This document shows, one piece after another, positions 30,316-39,010 of a DNA stretch of 64,000 nt. Position 1 is the first letter of the stretch; each line of letters begins with the position of its first letter. The notes under the pieces were generated by a model, which did no database searches, had not been told where the DNA came from, and worked only from the letters and a program-made list of their open reading frames with translations. Source of the DNA: CAYRUD01 sp964427425 (GTDB lineage Bacteria > Chlamydiota > Chlamydiia > Chlamydiales > FEN-1388); contig CAYRUD010000014.1 in the NCBI GenBank assembly GCA_964427425.1, positions 434,001 through 498,000 of the forward strand, given 5' to 3'. A program made the translations under genes and the position numbers.

Positions 30316-30750
30316 ATGACAGTTTCAAGAACTCAGAATACTTCTCAAAGAGATCAATTTATGCTTTCTTGCGCATACCAAGAGGCTACTAGAAAAAATG
30401 GGTTGATCGAGTTTACTCAAACAATACGAGGAGACGAAAATGATTTATCAGGCAAATACTCAGTAAAGACTTCACAGCTAACCACTCTTTTCTCCGAAAC
30501 TGTTTGGCGTGAAATTAAGACAAAAAGTGGTCATAGAAAAATTGAAAGTGTGATCACCGGTGTTGTTGTCGAGTATGGGAATCACTCGAGCGATATTGAC
30601 CCTGGAGCCGCGGAGACGATCCTAGGAGTCTTACAAAAACATTTAAATATCCTCTGCAACGATATTTTTGCTTATACGCAAGGTAATTGGAAGAGCGAGC
30701 CAGATTATGGCGCATCGGCTCTACGTTGGCGAAATTTAAGACAGCATTAA
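30316..30750 (+). CDS. Hypothetical protein
   Basis: A 144-residue soluble protein with a plausible ribosome-binding sequence (AAAGGGG) ahead of the ATG. It has a mixed alpha/beta look: a central strand pair (KIESVITGVVVEYG) and a C-terminal helix (AAETILGVLQKHLNILCNDIFAYTQG). No signal peptide, membrane segment or known motif was recognised. A GC-rich hairpin follows the stop. The neighbours (an anion transporter and a lipoprotein) do not suggest a role. Confidence 0.6.
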   Translation: MTVSRTQNTSQRDQFMLSCAYQEATRKNGLIEFTQTIRGDENDLSGKYSVKTSQLTTLFSETVWREIKTKSGHRKIESVITGVVVEYGNHSSDIDPGAAETILGVLQKHLNILCNDIFAYTQGNWKSEPDYGASALRWRNLRQH

Positions 30751-30762
30751 TTCTTTCGAAAA

Positions 30763-30786
30763 AAGGCCGTGAAGATTCTCGGCCTC
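30763..30786 (+). terminator. Hairpin after the 144-residue hypothetical gene
   Basis: A perfect AGGCCG/CGGCCT stem with a 10-base loop lies just after the stop. It is followed by CATATGG rather than a T run, so it is a weak terminator or an RNA-stabilising hairpin. Confidence 0.5.
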
Positions 30787-30792
30787 ATATGG

Positions 30793-30975
30793 CTATAAGA
30801 TGAATTCTTCCTCAATCAGAGGAGTTCTTTCTCTTATCAGCGCTTCTTCAATACATCTACCTAATTGAAATTCACGTATACAAAAACTTATTTTAGTTAA
30901 TTTTATGCCTGCGCTGTAATTATTGCGAAGCATGACTAATAGTTTGTCTTTTGTGTAATATGTTCGTTTATTCAT
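30793..30975 (-). CDS. Possible small protein (60 residues), doubtful
   Basis: A 60-codon frame fills most of the space between two plus-strand genes. The product is basic at its start and acidic at its end (RERTPLIEEEFIL), with no known motif. There is no Shine-Dalgarno sequence before its ATG. Its AT-rich upstream region would have to share space with the promoter of the next lipoprotein gene. It may be chance; it is listed because nothing else explains the interval. Confidence 0.25.
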   Translation of the reverse strand: MNKRTYYTKDKLLVMLRNNYSAGIKLTKISFCIREFQLGRCIEEALIRERTPLIEEEFIL

Positions 30976-31013
30976 TTGCGTTGCAGTTTACTACTATAAA
31001 ATAGAGGGTTTTA

Positions 31014-31688
31014 ATGAAGGAATTTCTAATTAGAAATATTATCCTTGTGTTAATGGTTTTTGGATTTACCGCATGCGGTAGGCAATATACAAGTCCCAAT
31101 TACAAGGAAATTACATTTCAAGAAGAGAAGCATGCCTTAGTAGTTATTAGTTCAAAAACACGCCCAGGTCCAAGAATTTTCTTTGGGGTTCAGAGGCCTG
31201 TGTCTTTTGATATAGTAAAAATCTATCCTAAAGAGCAACAGCCTGTTGTTTATAGAGTTGAGGAGCCTCTTTTACAACAACAGCTACCTTGGAGAAAGCC
31301 TTTTATTTTCTTAATGGTTAAGCCAGGGCTGTACGCTATAGATAATATAAGCTGTGAATATGGTAATACGAAATTCTATACTATAGCGGGGCCTATTGCG
31401 GCTGACCATACTCTTAATTGGGGAGGCTTTTGCGTGAAACCAGGCGAAGTTTCCTATATTGGAAGCCTTGAATTTACTTTCAATCATAATGATAGACAGG
31501 CTCAAGCTAACGTAGTAGACGAGTTTGATAAGGCTAAGGCGTATTTGGAGGAAAATCATCCTTCTCTTTCAGGCAAGCTAACGAAAGGCTTATTCCTTCC
31601 TGCCGGCACCAAGCTTCCCATAGAAGAAGTGGCTAGTGATTTAACTGCTGTCCAAAATCAGAGTCTTAATAAAACAAAAGGCTCGTGA
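31014..31688 (+). CDS. Putative lipoprotein
   Basis: A 224-residue protein with an AGAGGG ribosome-binding site. The signal peptide is hydrophobic (NIILVLMVFGF) and ends in a lipobox FTAC with Cys21, so the mature protein should be lipidated. The middle reads VKPGLYAIDNISC and VKPGEVSYIGSLEFTFN, beta-strand-rich segments like those in envelope lipoproteins of the DUF2846-type group. That family link is tentative. The C-terminal 50 residues are polar and helical. A strong bidirectional terminator separates it from the convergent ankyrin-SNF2 gene. Confidence 0.75.
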   Translation: MKEFLIRNIILVLMVFGFTACGRQYTSPNYKEITFQEEKHALVVISSKTRPGPRIFFGVQRPVSFDIVKIYPKEQQPVVYRVEEPLLQQQLPWRKPFIFLMVKPGLYAIDNISCEYGNTKFYTIAGPIAADHTLNWGGFCVKPGEVSYIGSLEFTFNHNDRQAQANVVDEFDKAKAYLEENHPSLSGKLTKGLFLPAGTKLPIEEVASDLTAVQNQSLNKTKGS

Positions 31689-31701
31689 AAAATTTAACTT
31701 G

Positions 31702-31747
31702 AACAAACTGGCTAAAGAGTCATTAAGAGCTTTTTAGCCAGTTTGTT
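31702..31747. terminator. Strong bidirectional terminator
   Basis: A perfect 15-bp inverted repeat (AACAAACTGGCTAAA and its complement) with a 16-base loop lies between two convergent genes. The stem ends are A- and T-rich on both strands, so it can act in both directions. Confidence 0.85.
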
Positions 31748-31757
31748 ACATATATCC

Positions 31758-34700
31758 TCAACATTTTCTCAATAGGACTGAGTATTGGCCTTCGGCTCGC
31801 TTTAGAATTCGCGCTGTGCCAATCGATTTGCCTTGTCCTTTCTTGACTTCTTTCATGCTTAGATTGGTGTTGTCTTTAAGCTGATAGAGCGCAACATCAA
31901 TGCCGGCTGAACTGCACGCTTCCGTCGATGCGTGTTTAGAGATCGACTTTAGCTTCTCAATTAACTGAGCGTCGTTATTTTCCTGTCTATATTTCAGAAT
32001 CTCTTTTTGCAGAGGATGATTCTGCATCATGGCTCTTAAGATGACATCTCCACTTGCGATTTGATATGCGGTTGTAAGATCTGAAACATCAATTCGATCA
32101 AAGTCGGTGCCATGATATGAGAGTGTTCTCGGTAAATCAGCTTGTGGGGCAGCTCCTTGAGACGAAGAGGCCGCTTGTGCGACGCTATTTGTGTTGGATA
32201 TATCTACAAAGGGAAGCTTTTTCGCTGGAGTAATTACTTGGCTTCTATTGCCGCTTGTCGAGGCTGACTGTAGGCTTTGGCTCTGCTTCTGTACTGTTGG
32301 TAGAGAAACAAATTGAGAAGCAGGATTACTCTTTGCCAAGGTTTGTGGTATGCCATGACCCTGGTTTTGTACCGTATTACTGCCAGCAGATACCTCTTTA
32401 AAAGGAAGCTGTTTTGTAGGAGTAATAGCGGGGTTTTTATAGCTGCTTGCTGAGCCTGGCGCTACGCTCTGGCTCTGCTTCTGTACTGTTGGTAGAGAAA
32501 CAAATTGAGAAGCAGGATTACTCTTTGCCGTGGTTGGCGGCAGACTTTGGCTTCTATTTTGTATTGATTGCTTAGATTGATATGCTAAAACTTGATCTGC
32601 GCCCGAGTGGGAGGATGTCTTATTCGCTGTTTTGGATTGTTGTGATGCTGATGGAGCGTTTGAGAGTCTCTTTGGAATTGCGGCATCTAGCGGCTGATGA
32701 GCGCATGTAATAGAAGATGCTTGATGAGTACTCTTAGGGATTATCGTCGGCTGTCCTGGTCTTTCGGTGATAATGACCTTTGCCGGTTCTTTGTTTTTAG
32801 CTTCGCTCTGAATGCTAAGTGGGATTGTAGTGTCTTGCCTTCTCTTCTGCGTGAATTCGTCTTTATAACCCGAAGGAGTGGTTAATTTATTCGGAGCTTT
32901 ACGCGTACTCTTCGGAGGAAGCTGTGATGTTTTCTTCGTCTGCGTTGGAGCCACTGCGCTACTTGCCTCGCTTCTTTGAGGCGTTGAAGCTTGTGCTCTC
33001 GTGGTAGAAGATGAGGACGCTTGTTGTGCTTGAGGAGTTGTTGGAAGAGAAGAGGAAAATTTTTTCGCTGCTATCGATTTTATACGAAGAAGCGATGGCA
33101 TTTCCTTAGGCTCTACTTTACTGATTCTCTCTTGGAGAGTTTTTTTTGTGCCGCGTTGATAGATCTGTGCTTCTACACTCTCAACCTCTGAGTCATTGTC
33201 GTCGAGGTTGTTTTCTTCCCTATATTGCTTGCTTAAGATGGCCACAAATTGCTCGAAACGATCTTTTTCATCTCCATTCGTATTGAAGATATAGCTCTCC
33301 CAGAGCTCTTTCATGGTGTAGATAAATCGGTAGCGCTGATCTAATCCTTCATTTCTAAAGAGATGGATATTTACTTCACCCTCGTGGCCTACACGAACAG
33401 ATCTATCTTCTGCCTGTTTTTGTTCCGAAGGGTTCCACGGCTTTGCGGTCACAAAAACGTCTTTTGCCCAAGGAAGATCAAGACCGATGCCTCCAGCTCC
33501 AATGGAGATAATCAAGCAGTTGGCAGTTTTTGTATGGCCATTTTTAAATTGTTGAATCATAGAGGTTCTTTCGCCCGCCAACAAGCCTCCATGATAGAAA
33601 TCTGTCCATATTTGACCGCTGAACTTCTCTTCTAAAATCTTTTTAAGAATTTTACCGTGATTGATTCGATCGACAAAGACGATGAACGATCCTTTTTCCT
33701 TGACGAGGCTATGAAGTTTCTCATTATTGAAAAATGAGGTGAGAAATCCAGATTGCTTTATGAACTCATCGTTTGAGCATGAGATGGATTCACTTTCATC
33801 AATACTTGGATGGAATAAGACATTATTAATTTTAGAAGATCTCTTAAAGAAGTTTTTATCTGTTTCATGAAGCTTCCGAATAGCCTTATCCTGTTCTTCA
33901 GTGAGGTCATAGTTGACATCAACATGATGTTTCGATGGGATTTTGCCATCCCAGTCTTGAATAATTGAAGCATCTGTCTTCTGAGCTCGTATAAAGAAGG
34001 TACTATATACCTTTTTGAGAGCTTCGAGATGGGCGAACGTGTATAAAATGGTCTCAAAACATTTTGCTGCCTGGGGAGAATCAGCCGAATCAGACTTTAC
34101 CAGTGAGTTAAAGGCTTTGATCGCGCTTTTGAAGTAGAGTGAAAGTTTATCAAAAGATAGCTTCTCTAATACTGTATCGTCATTTGCAAATTGTAGTAGA
34201 TTCGCAAGGTCTGAAAGGTCTCTCTCAAATGGCGTCCCTGTGATAAGAGTCACAGGTGGTTTATTACAAGATTCGATGAAGTTCTTCAAATCGTTATAGG
34301 TCTTCGATGTCGTATTTCTAAGAGGATGAGCTTCATCAACAAGGATAGATTTCCACGTAATGTTTTGAAGAAGGTCTTTATTCTTCTGATACGCCTTTGC
34401 CACGCAATCGGGTGTTGTAATGATTACCTTAGTGATTCCTGAAGCTTTGTTCGCGGCTTCTCGCAGCTGTTCACACTCTTGTAATAATGCTCCATTCCTA
34501 TTGGCAACAGTAATCATCTTTCCAGGATCAAACTCATGGACACCCTTTTTCTTTCCTTCCTCAAGGTAAACTTTCAGCTTATCCTTTGTTTGCTCAAGGA
34601 GAGAGAGAGGAGATATGAGAAGTATTGCTCCTGGTGTCTGGGAGGAAATCAATTCTTGGTAAATTAACTCTTCCATGACAAGTGTTTTGCCAAGCCCCAT

Positions 34701-37700
34701 ATCGAGCGCAACAACTGGATTAAGCGAGAGTTTTTGAAGAAGCTTTACTGTCTTTACCGCTTCGATTTGATAGTTCTTGGTACCGCTATAGCAAAGTTTG
34801 ACCTCTTGAGCTGCCTTTTCAAGCTCTGCTGACGAAATTTTCTTTATTTTATCAAAGAGGGGATAGTGAAGCGGAGTAGAGATCGCTGCGTTATTGAGAG
34901 TTCTCTTCTTTAATGTATTGTATGCTTGGTTGAGTTGTCCTTTTGTAAGGTCTTCCAAGAGATCTTTTGTTGACTTTCTTCCTACTTCCAATAAAGACGA
35001 CTTCACACCTTGGTTTGCTGAGTTAGCCTCACTTGTATTGGACGAAGTAACCTGGCTAAAATCAGCGTATGATCTATCGATTGTCAATGATGATTTTGTC
35101 GAAAGCTTTTGATGAAAGACACTGTTCGATTTTCTCATCGAATCAGTCATCGTCGCTGTGTCGTCTTCAGAAGAGTCGTCTCCCTGATCATTGGTTAGCC
35201 TATTTGGAAAGAGAACGCATATTTTATTCTCTGATTCTGCGGTTATTCGAGCGCTGATTTCTTCAATCTCTTTAACACTAAGTTCAGTCGATGAGGAGTC
35301 GACTCCTAGCACCTCTTTTAAAAATTTGCTAGATTCTCCTTCAGCGTCATATTCAATTTGAGAGATCAAACCATTACCATTCAGAGTGATCGACATTGGA
35401 TAGGCTGTATAGCTTACTCCATTATCGATTGCCATCAAGCAGGGGATTCTTTCTTGTGGAAGATCTTCTGCGGCTGAAATACTGTTGTCTGTGTTCTTTA
35501 ACTCTTGCATTTTCAAGTAGAGTAAAGAGTGGTTCACGCCTCGATGTAGCGGAGGATTTTCTTCAAAGAGCGCTTTTGAAGGCGACTCTTCTGTCTCTTG
35601 TTGAGATAATGATTTGCCAAGAATCTCGAGAAGGCGCAGGAAGGCTTGGGATTTGCCATTGAGGGCTTCAACATGATTTTTTATCTCTTCAGGTTTGATA
35701 ACCGTATTCTTTTTGAAAAATTCGATGTTAAGAAGGCTTAGAAATCGAGAGGTAATCACATCGAAAATCTGAATTGAGCGGGCGTCTTCTGAAGAGGAAA
35801 GCTTTGACCTATAGGCCGGCAAGAGTTTCAAACAAAGAGCCTGGATTTCATTTGCTGGAAGTCGAAGCTTCCAGATTCCGCCTGCCTCTTCTAGCTCTTT
35901 CATGATCGCTTCTTTTCTATCCTTATTCAAATAGCTAGCAAAAGCGGCGTAGAGCTCTTGAGCATATTTTGAAACACTCTCACGCTCTTCTGCTGAGAGC
36001 GTGGCAATATCTATCTCAAATGATGAAGAAAGAGGGGGAAGTTCTATATTTTGCTGTGGGATGGCAGTCGGCTGAGGCGACTCATCTCTGTTTGGAGCAT
36101 GAAGGACACTCTTATTGTGAGTTGATGAAGAAGCATCGCTGGCTTCAGCATTATTTGTAGGTCGAGAACGTTGGGATGGTTGATTTTGATTTTCCCCAGC
36201 ATTAGTTGAAGATGTTTTCTCTGATTGTATTGTGGGCTCTTGTGACAAGAGCGCCTCAAGAATATTTTCTACACCAGAGAGTTCCTCAAGGTCTTGAAGT
36301 AAGTCTCTTAAATTGGGAGTTATATTAATAACTTCGTCTAATACCCCCTCATCTTTAAAGAATTTGAGTATGGGCAAGAGTTGTTGTTGTAAGAATTGCA
36401 TTTTCGCCTGCTGCGTGAGACCTAAGCTACATTCTTTAAAGAATTCAGCCCAGTGAATGCCCTCAGAATGAAAATGAGCTCCATATTGAATAAGCACTCG
36501 AGCTATCTCAAAGTTTTTATGTCGAATTGCATCAATAAGCGTATGTAGAGGCCCAGTACGGCGTCTGTGTTCTGTTATATACTGTACGTTATCGATAAAT
36601 TTGTTCGCAAAAATACTGCCGTAGTATTTTTGATCGACTGTTTCTAACAATCCTTTAATGAGATCAGCAGTCGCGACAACAGTTTGAGGGGTTTTCTTTG
36701 AACCATTATAACTAAATGGGATTTTTGCGATTGATTCTGGATTAGCTCCACATTCAATAAGGGCTTTTACTCCCTTAATATCTCCTTTGAGGAGTGCTTG
36801 ATGTATGGGGATGAGCTCAGACGTATGAAAAACTGGTAGAATATCAGTGTTGAGGCTTGAAGATTCTAATAGATCTTCTATTGATAGAAATTCATTCCCA
36901 TCATGAGGTGTGTATGAGAGTATCTCCTGTATAATATCTTCAGTTCCAAGCTCAGTATTGAGTTTATTGAAGTAATCGCTTCCTTCTTCTAAAACCTTTT
37001 CAAGAACGCCTTCACTCTTGAGGAGTTGTAGTGTTGGGAATAATTTTTCCTTTAAGAAAGCTAACCTTAAGGTGTCTTTTCGAAAGCTGTCATATCCTTG
37101 AGATATCCTTATAAGGGCTATTTCATGGAATAGGAATGATGAGAGGCGCCCCTCTATTTGAGCGCTATGGCGAATGATGCATCGAGCGATTTCAAATTTA
37201 TTCTCCTTGATAGCTTGAGAGAGTCTTTCGCCATCATGGGTGTTATCTTTAGGGTTGTAATTACACAAAAAGATGGCGTTAAGGTGTTTGATTTTATCTT
37301 CCGATTTTTCTGCAGCTTCAATCAATACTTGTAACACATCAAGCGTTGGTAATAAGAAGTCTTTATGTATGAGGTAGATGTCAGCGCCAGCATTCAAGAG
37401 AGCTTTCACTCTGGGAGCATCACTATTCTGAATAGCTTGTGGTAGGCAAGTATTCAGAAACTGATTTAAGCTATTTTTGACATGTGCATCACTTTTACTC
37501 GGTCCTATGGCGGCGACTACTTTTTCTATAAGCTCTATTGGAGCACTCTTCGCCCAGGAATATCCCTCAGTCTTTACGAAAAAATATAAAGTTTCTGGTA
37601 ATTGTTCTATAAGGAACGACAAGCACTTCCAGCTTTTAGAAAGAGAGCCAAACTTAAAAAGACTCTCTAAGTCATGTTTATAGGCTTCTTTGACATCACT

Positions 37701-38102
37701 GAACTTTTGCTCTAATAAGGCTACATCATCATTTTTATAAATCTTATCTAAGATTTTTTTTATTTCTACGCTTTGTCCTTTCGAGTGCTGTTGAGAATTC
37801 TGGGTATTGAGTGCATTCTGCGGTATAACTCTTCTTTGATTCTGAGTTACAGCTTGCTGTGGAAGTGTTGATGATGAGTAGTGAGAAGAAGGTATTGGCT
37901 GTAGTTGATGGGCTCCTGTAATAGCAGGATTAGTAGGGAGGTGATGAAAAGGAAGGGGGAGAGTCAATCGTTGCTGGGGAGGGCGATTGTTAGGGTAATT
38001 TGAGGGCGGCTGTGTTTGAGGTGGAAAAATAGTCCTTTGATTCGAATTTGTGGGCAGAGGGCGGTTATTAGAGGTGTTATTGTTTTTGTTGATTTCTGGC
38101 AT
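31758..38102 (-). CDS. Giant ankyrin-repeat/SNF2 helicase-like protein
   Basis: A 2114-residue protein. Residues 1-120 are Pro/Asn/Gln-rich and low in complexity. About 130-620 hold degenerate ankyrin repeats (SDAPRVKALLNAGADIY near 235, KGDIKGVKALIECGANPE near 450, HKNFEIARVLIQYGAHF near 537). About 680-1100 are helical and unassigned. About 1110-1620 form an SNF2-type ATPase: DMGLGKT (Walker A) near 1137, VDEAH near 1256, TGTPFERD near 1285, and the helicase C part ending QAEDRSVRVGHEGE near 1570. About 1640-2030 are Ser/Thr/Gln-rich with internal repeats. SNF2 enzymes move along DNA and remodel protein-DNA complexes. The ankyrin and Q-rich parts make a secreted, host-nuclear effector plausible, but that is inference; a bacterial RapA-like role is the alternative. 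Confidence 0.85.
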   Translation of the reverse strand: MPEINKNNNTSNNRPLPTNSNQRTIFPPQTQPPSNYPNNRPPQQRLTLPLPFHHLPTNPAITGAHQLQPIPSSHYSSSTLPQQAVTQNQRRVIPQNALNTQNSQQHSKGQSVEIKKILDKIYKNDDVALLEQKFSDVKEAYKHDLESLFKFGSLSKSWKCLSFLIEQLPETLYFFVKTEGYSWAKSAPIELIEKVVAAIGPSKSDAHVKNSLNQFLNTCLPQAIQNSDAPRVKALLNAGADIYLIHKDFLLPTLDVLQVLIEAAEKSEDKIKHLNAIFLCNYNPKDNTHDGERLSQAIKENKFEIARCIIRHSAQIEGRLSSFLFHEIALIRISQGYDSFRKDTLRLAFLKEKLFPTLQLLKSEGVLEKVLEEGSDYFNKLNTELGTEDIIQEILSYTPHDGNEFLSIEDLLESSSLNTDILPVFHTSELIPIHQALLKGDIKGVKALIECGANPESIAKIPFSYNGSKKTPQTVVATADLIKGLLETVDQKYYGSIFANKFIDNVQYITEHRRRTGPLHTLIDAIRHKNFEIARVLIQYGAHFHSEGIHWAEFFKECSLGLTQQAKMQFLQQQLLPILKFFKDEGVLDEVINITPNLRDLLQDLEELSGVENILEALLSQEPTIQSEKTSSTNAGENQNQPSQRSRPTNNAEASDASSSTHNKSVLHAPNRDESPQPTAIPQQNIELPPLSSSFEIDIATLSAEERESVSKYAQELYAAFASYLNKDRKEAIMKELEEAGGIWKLRLPANEIQALCLKLLPAYRSKLSSSEDARSIQIFDVITSRFLSLLNIEFFKKNTVIKPEEIKNHVEALNGKSQAFLRLLEILGKSLSQQETEESPSKALFEENPPLHRGVNHSLLYLKMQELKNTDNSISAAEDLPQERIPCLMAIDNGVSYTAYPMSITLNGNGLISQIEYDAEGESSKFLKEVLGVDSSSTELSVKEIEEISARITAESENKICVLFPNRLTNDQGDDSSEDDTATMTDSMRKSNSVFHQKLSTKSSLTIDRSYADFSQVTSSNTSEANSANQGVKSSLLEVGRKSTKDLLEDLTKGQLNQAYNTLKKRTLNNAAISTPLHYPLFDKIKKISSAELEKAAQEVKLCYSGTKNYQIEAVKTVKLLQKLSLNPVVALDMGLGKTLVMEELIYQELISSQTPGAILLISPLSLLEQTKDKLKVYLEEGKKKGVHEFDPGKMITVANRNGALLQECEQLREAANKASGITKVIITTPDCVAKAYQKNKDLLQNITWKSILVDEAHPLRNTTSKTYNDLKNFIESCNKPPVTLITGTPFERDLSDLANLLQFANDDTVLEKLSFDKLSLYFKSAIKAFNSLVKSDSADSPQAAKCFETILYTFAHLEALKKVYSTFFIRAQKTDASIIQDWDGKIPSKHHVDVNYDLTEEQDKAIRKLHETDKNFFKRSSKINNVLFHPSIDESESISCSNDEFIKQSGFLTSFFNNEKLHSLVKEKGSFIVFVDRINHGKILKKILEEKFSGQIWTDFYHGGLLAGERTSMIQQFKNGHTKTANCLIISIGAGGIGLDLPWAKDVFVTAKPWNPSEQKQAEDRSVRVGHEGEVNIHLFRNEGLDQRYRFIYTMKELWESYIFNTNGDEKDRFEQFVAILSKQYREENNLDDNDSEVESVEAQIYQRGTKKTLQERISKVEPKEMPSLLRIKSIAAKKFSSSLPTTPQAQQASSSSTTRAQASTPQRSEASSAVAPTQTKKTSQLPPKSTRKAPNKLTTPSGYKDEFTQKRRQDTTIPLSIQSEAKNKEPAKVIITERPGQPTIIPKSTHQASSITCAHQPLDAAIPKRLSNAPSASQQSKTANKTSSHSGADQVLAYQSKQSIQNRSQSLPPTTAKSNPASQFVSLPTVQKQSQSVAPGSASSYKNPAITPTKQLPFKEVSAGSNTVQNQGHGIPQTLAKSNPASQFVSLPTVQKQSQSLQSASTSGNRSQVITPAKKLPFVDISNTNSVAQAASSSQGAAPQADLPRTLSYHGTDFDRIDVSDLTTAYQIASGDVILRAMMQNHPLQKEILKYRQENNDAQLIEKLKSISKHASTEACSSAGIDVALYQLKDNTNLSMKEVKKGQGKSIGTARILKRAEGQYSVLLRKC
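32278..32337 (-). repeat. 60-bp direct repeat, copy A (inside the SNF2 gene)
   Basis: Sixty bases identical to copy B, in the same frame. Both encode the protein stretch ASQFVSLPTVQKQSQS in the low-complexity C-terminal region. The copies are 192 bases (64 codons) apart, so recombination between them would keep the frame. Confidence 0.9.
32470..32529 (-). repeat. 60-bp direct repeat, copy B (inside the SNF2 gene)
   Basis: Identical to copy A. The sequence between the copies also resembles what flanks them (a shared TPTKQLPF/TPAKKLPF element follows each), so the whole unit of about 64 residues has been duplicated. Confidence 0.9.
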
Positions 38103-38353
38103 ATTTAATTCCGTTATTATTTTTTAATATATATTATAAAATAAATAGTTTAATAATTAAAAGATTAATTAATTTGCGTTATTATTTAATTAAGTTGAGT
38201 TCGATCCATTCTCTCGTGAAAGGCTGCTCTGCCAGTAAGCTTTTTAATAAGAGAAGAAGGAAGGGTTAAAAGTTCTCTCTCAAATTAAAGGTGTGCCTAT
38301 ATAGTGCTCTTCATTTGAAAATTGAATTGCCGTCATAATGAAGAGAATAAACT

Positions 38354-38980
38354 ATGAGACTTCAATATTTTTTTGCCCTTCTCGTGTTCGTAATGAACCC
38401 GGTCTATGCCTTTCAGACTTTGCTTGTTGATAGGGACTGCGTGTATGAAGTCTATGAATATCAAGACTTTATCCCGAATGAAGTTTTGCAAGAAGGCCAA
38501 TCTATGTATTTTGAGGCCTTCTTACATCCAAAGCTTCATGAAGGTAAGTCCTTAAAAGAGCTTCAAATTGATGAGATAAGGTTTCGCTCCTATGAAGAAT
38601 TCATAGCAGATATGTCGGCTAAAGACTTTGAAAGCTATCAAACCCCTAATTCGATACTGAGGTTGTACTTCCAAGTAAGACGTTTTAATGATAACAAGAT
38701 CGTCGGAGTCGCAGCAGTTCTTCGATTAGCGGATCGCAGTTACTATATTGATCATTTTGGAGTGCATAAAGGTTTTAGAAAGCTAGGAATTGGTCAGACT
38801 CTCCTTATTCAGTTGCAGCAATTCTTGTCTGATGCCGAGTGTATTTCTCTTGATACCAGAGTTTTTAATACGCCTGCTCAATCTTTATACGAGAAAATGG
38901 GCTTTAGAAGGGTGAATATCCATCCAAATCCAAAGAAACAAACTACATATATCCATTATGTCCTCGATAAGAGAAAATAA
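38354..38980 (+). CDS. Exported GNAT-family acetyltransferase
   Basis: A 208-residue protein. Residues 1-19 are a typical Sec signal peptide with an Ala-x-Ala-like end (PVYA before FQT). The GNAT fold follows: VRRFNDNKIVGVAAVLRL near residues 108-125, then the acetyl-CoA-binding loop at VHKGFRKLGIGQTLL near residues 137-151 (R-x-x-G-x-G type), and the C-terminal LYEKMGFRRV near 178-187. GNAT enzymes need acetyl-CoA and normally stay in the cytosol, so an export signal is odd. It would suit a protein sent into the inclusion or host cell. The alternative is a short hydrophobic N-terminus that is not cleaved. It is convergent with the SidE-like gene. Confidence 0.8.
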   Translation: MRLQYFFALLVFVMNPVYAFQTLLVDRDCVYEVYEYQDFIPNEVLQEGQSMYFEAFLHPKLHEGKSLKELQIDEIRFRSYEEFIADMSAKDFESYQTPNSILRLYFQVRRFNDNKIVGVAAVLRLADRSYYIDHFGVHKGFRKLGIGQTLLIQLQQFLSDAECISLDTRVFNTPAQSLYEKMGFRRVNIHPNPKKQTTYIHYVLDKRK

Positions 38981-39010
38981 AGACATAAGAGTGAGCTTTA
39001 ACTGCTTTTG

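Noticed and set aside
32278..32529. Repeat pair considered as a CRISPR-like array
   Set aside because: Only two copies of 60 bases, in frame inside a coding region with no unique equal-length spacers.
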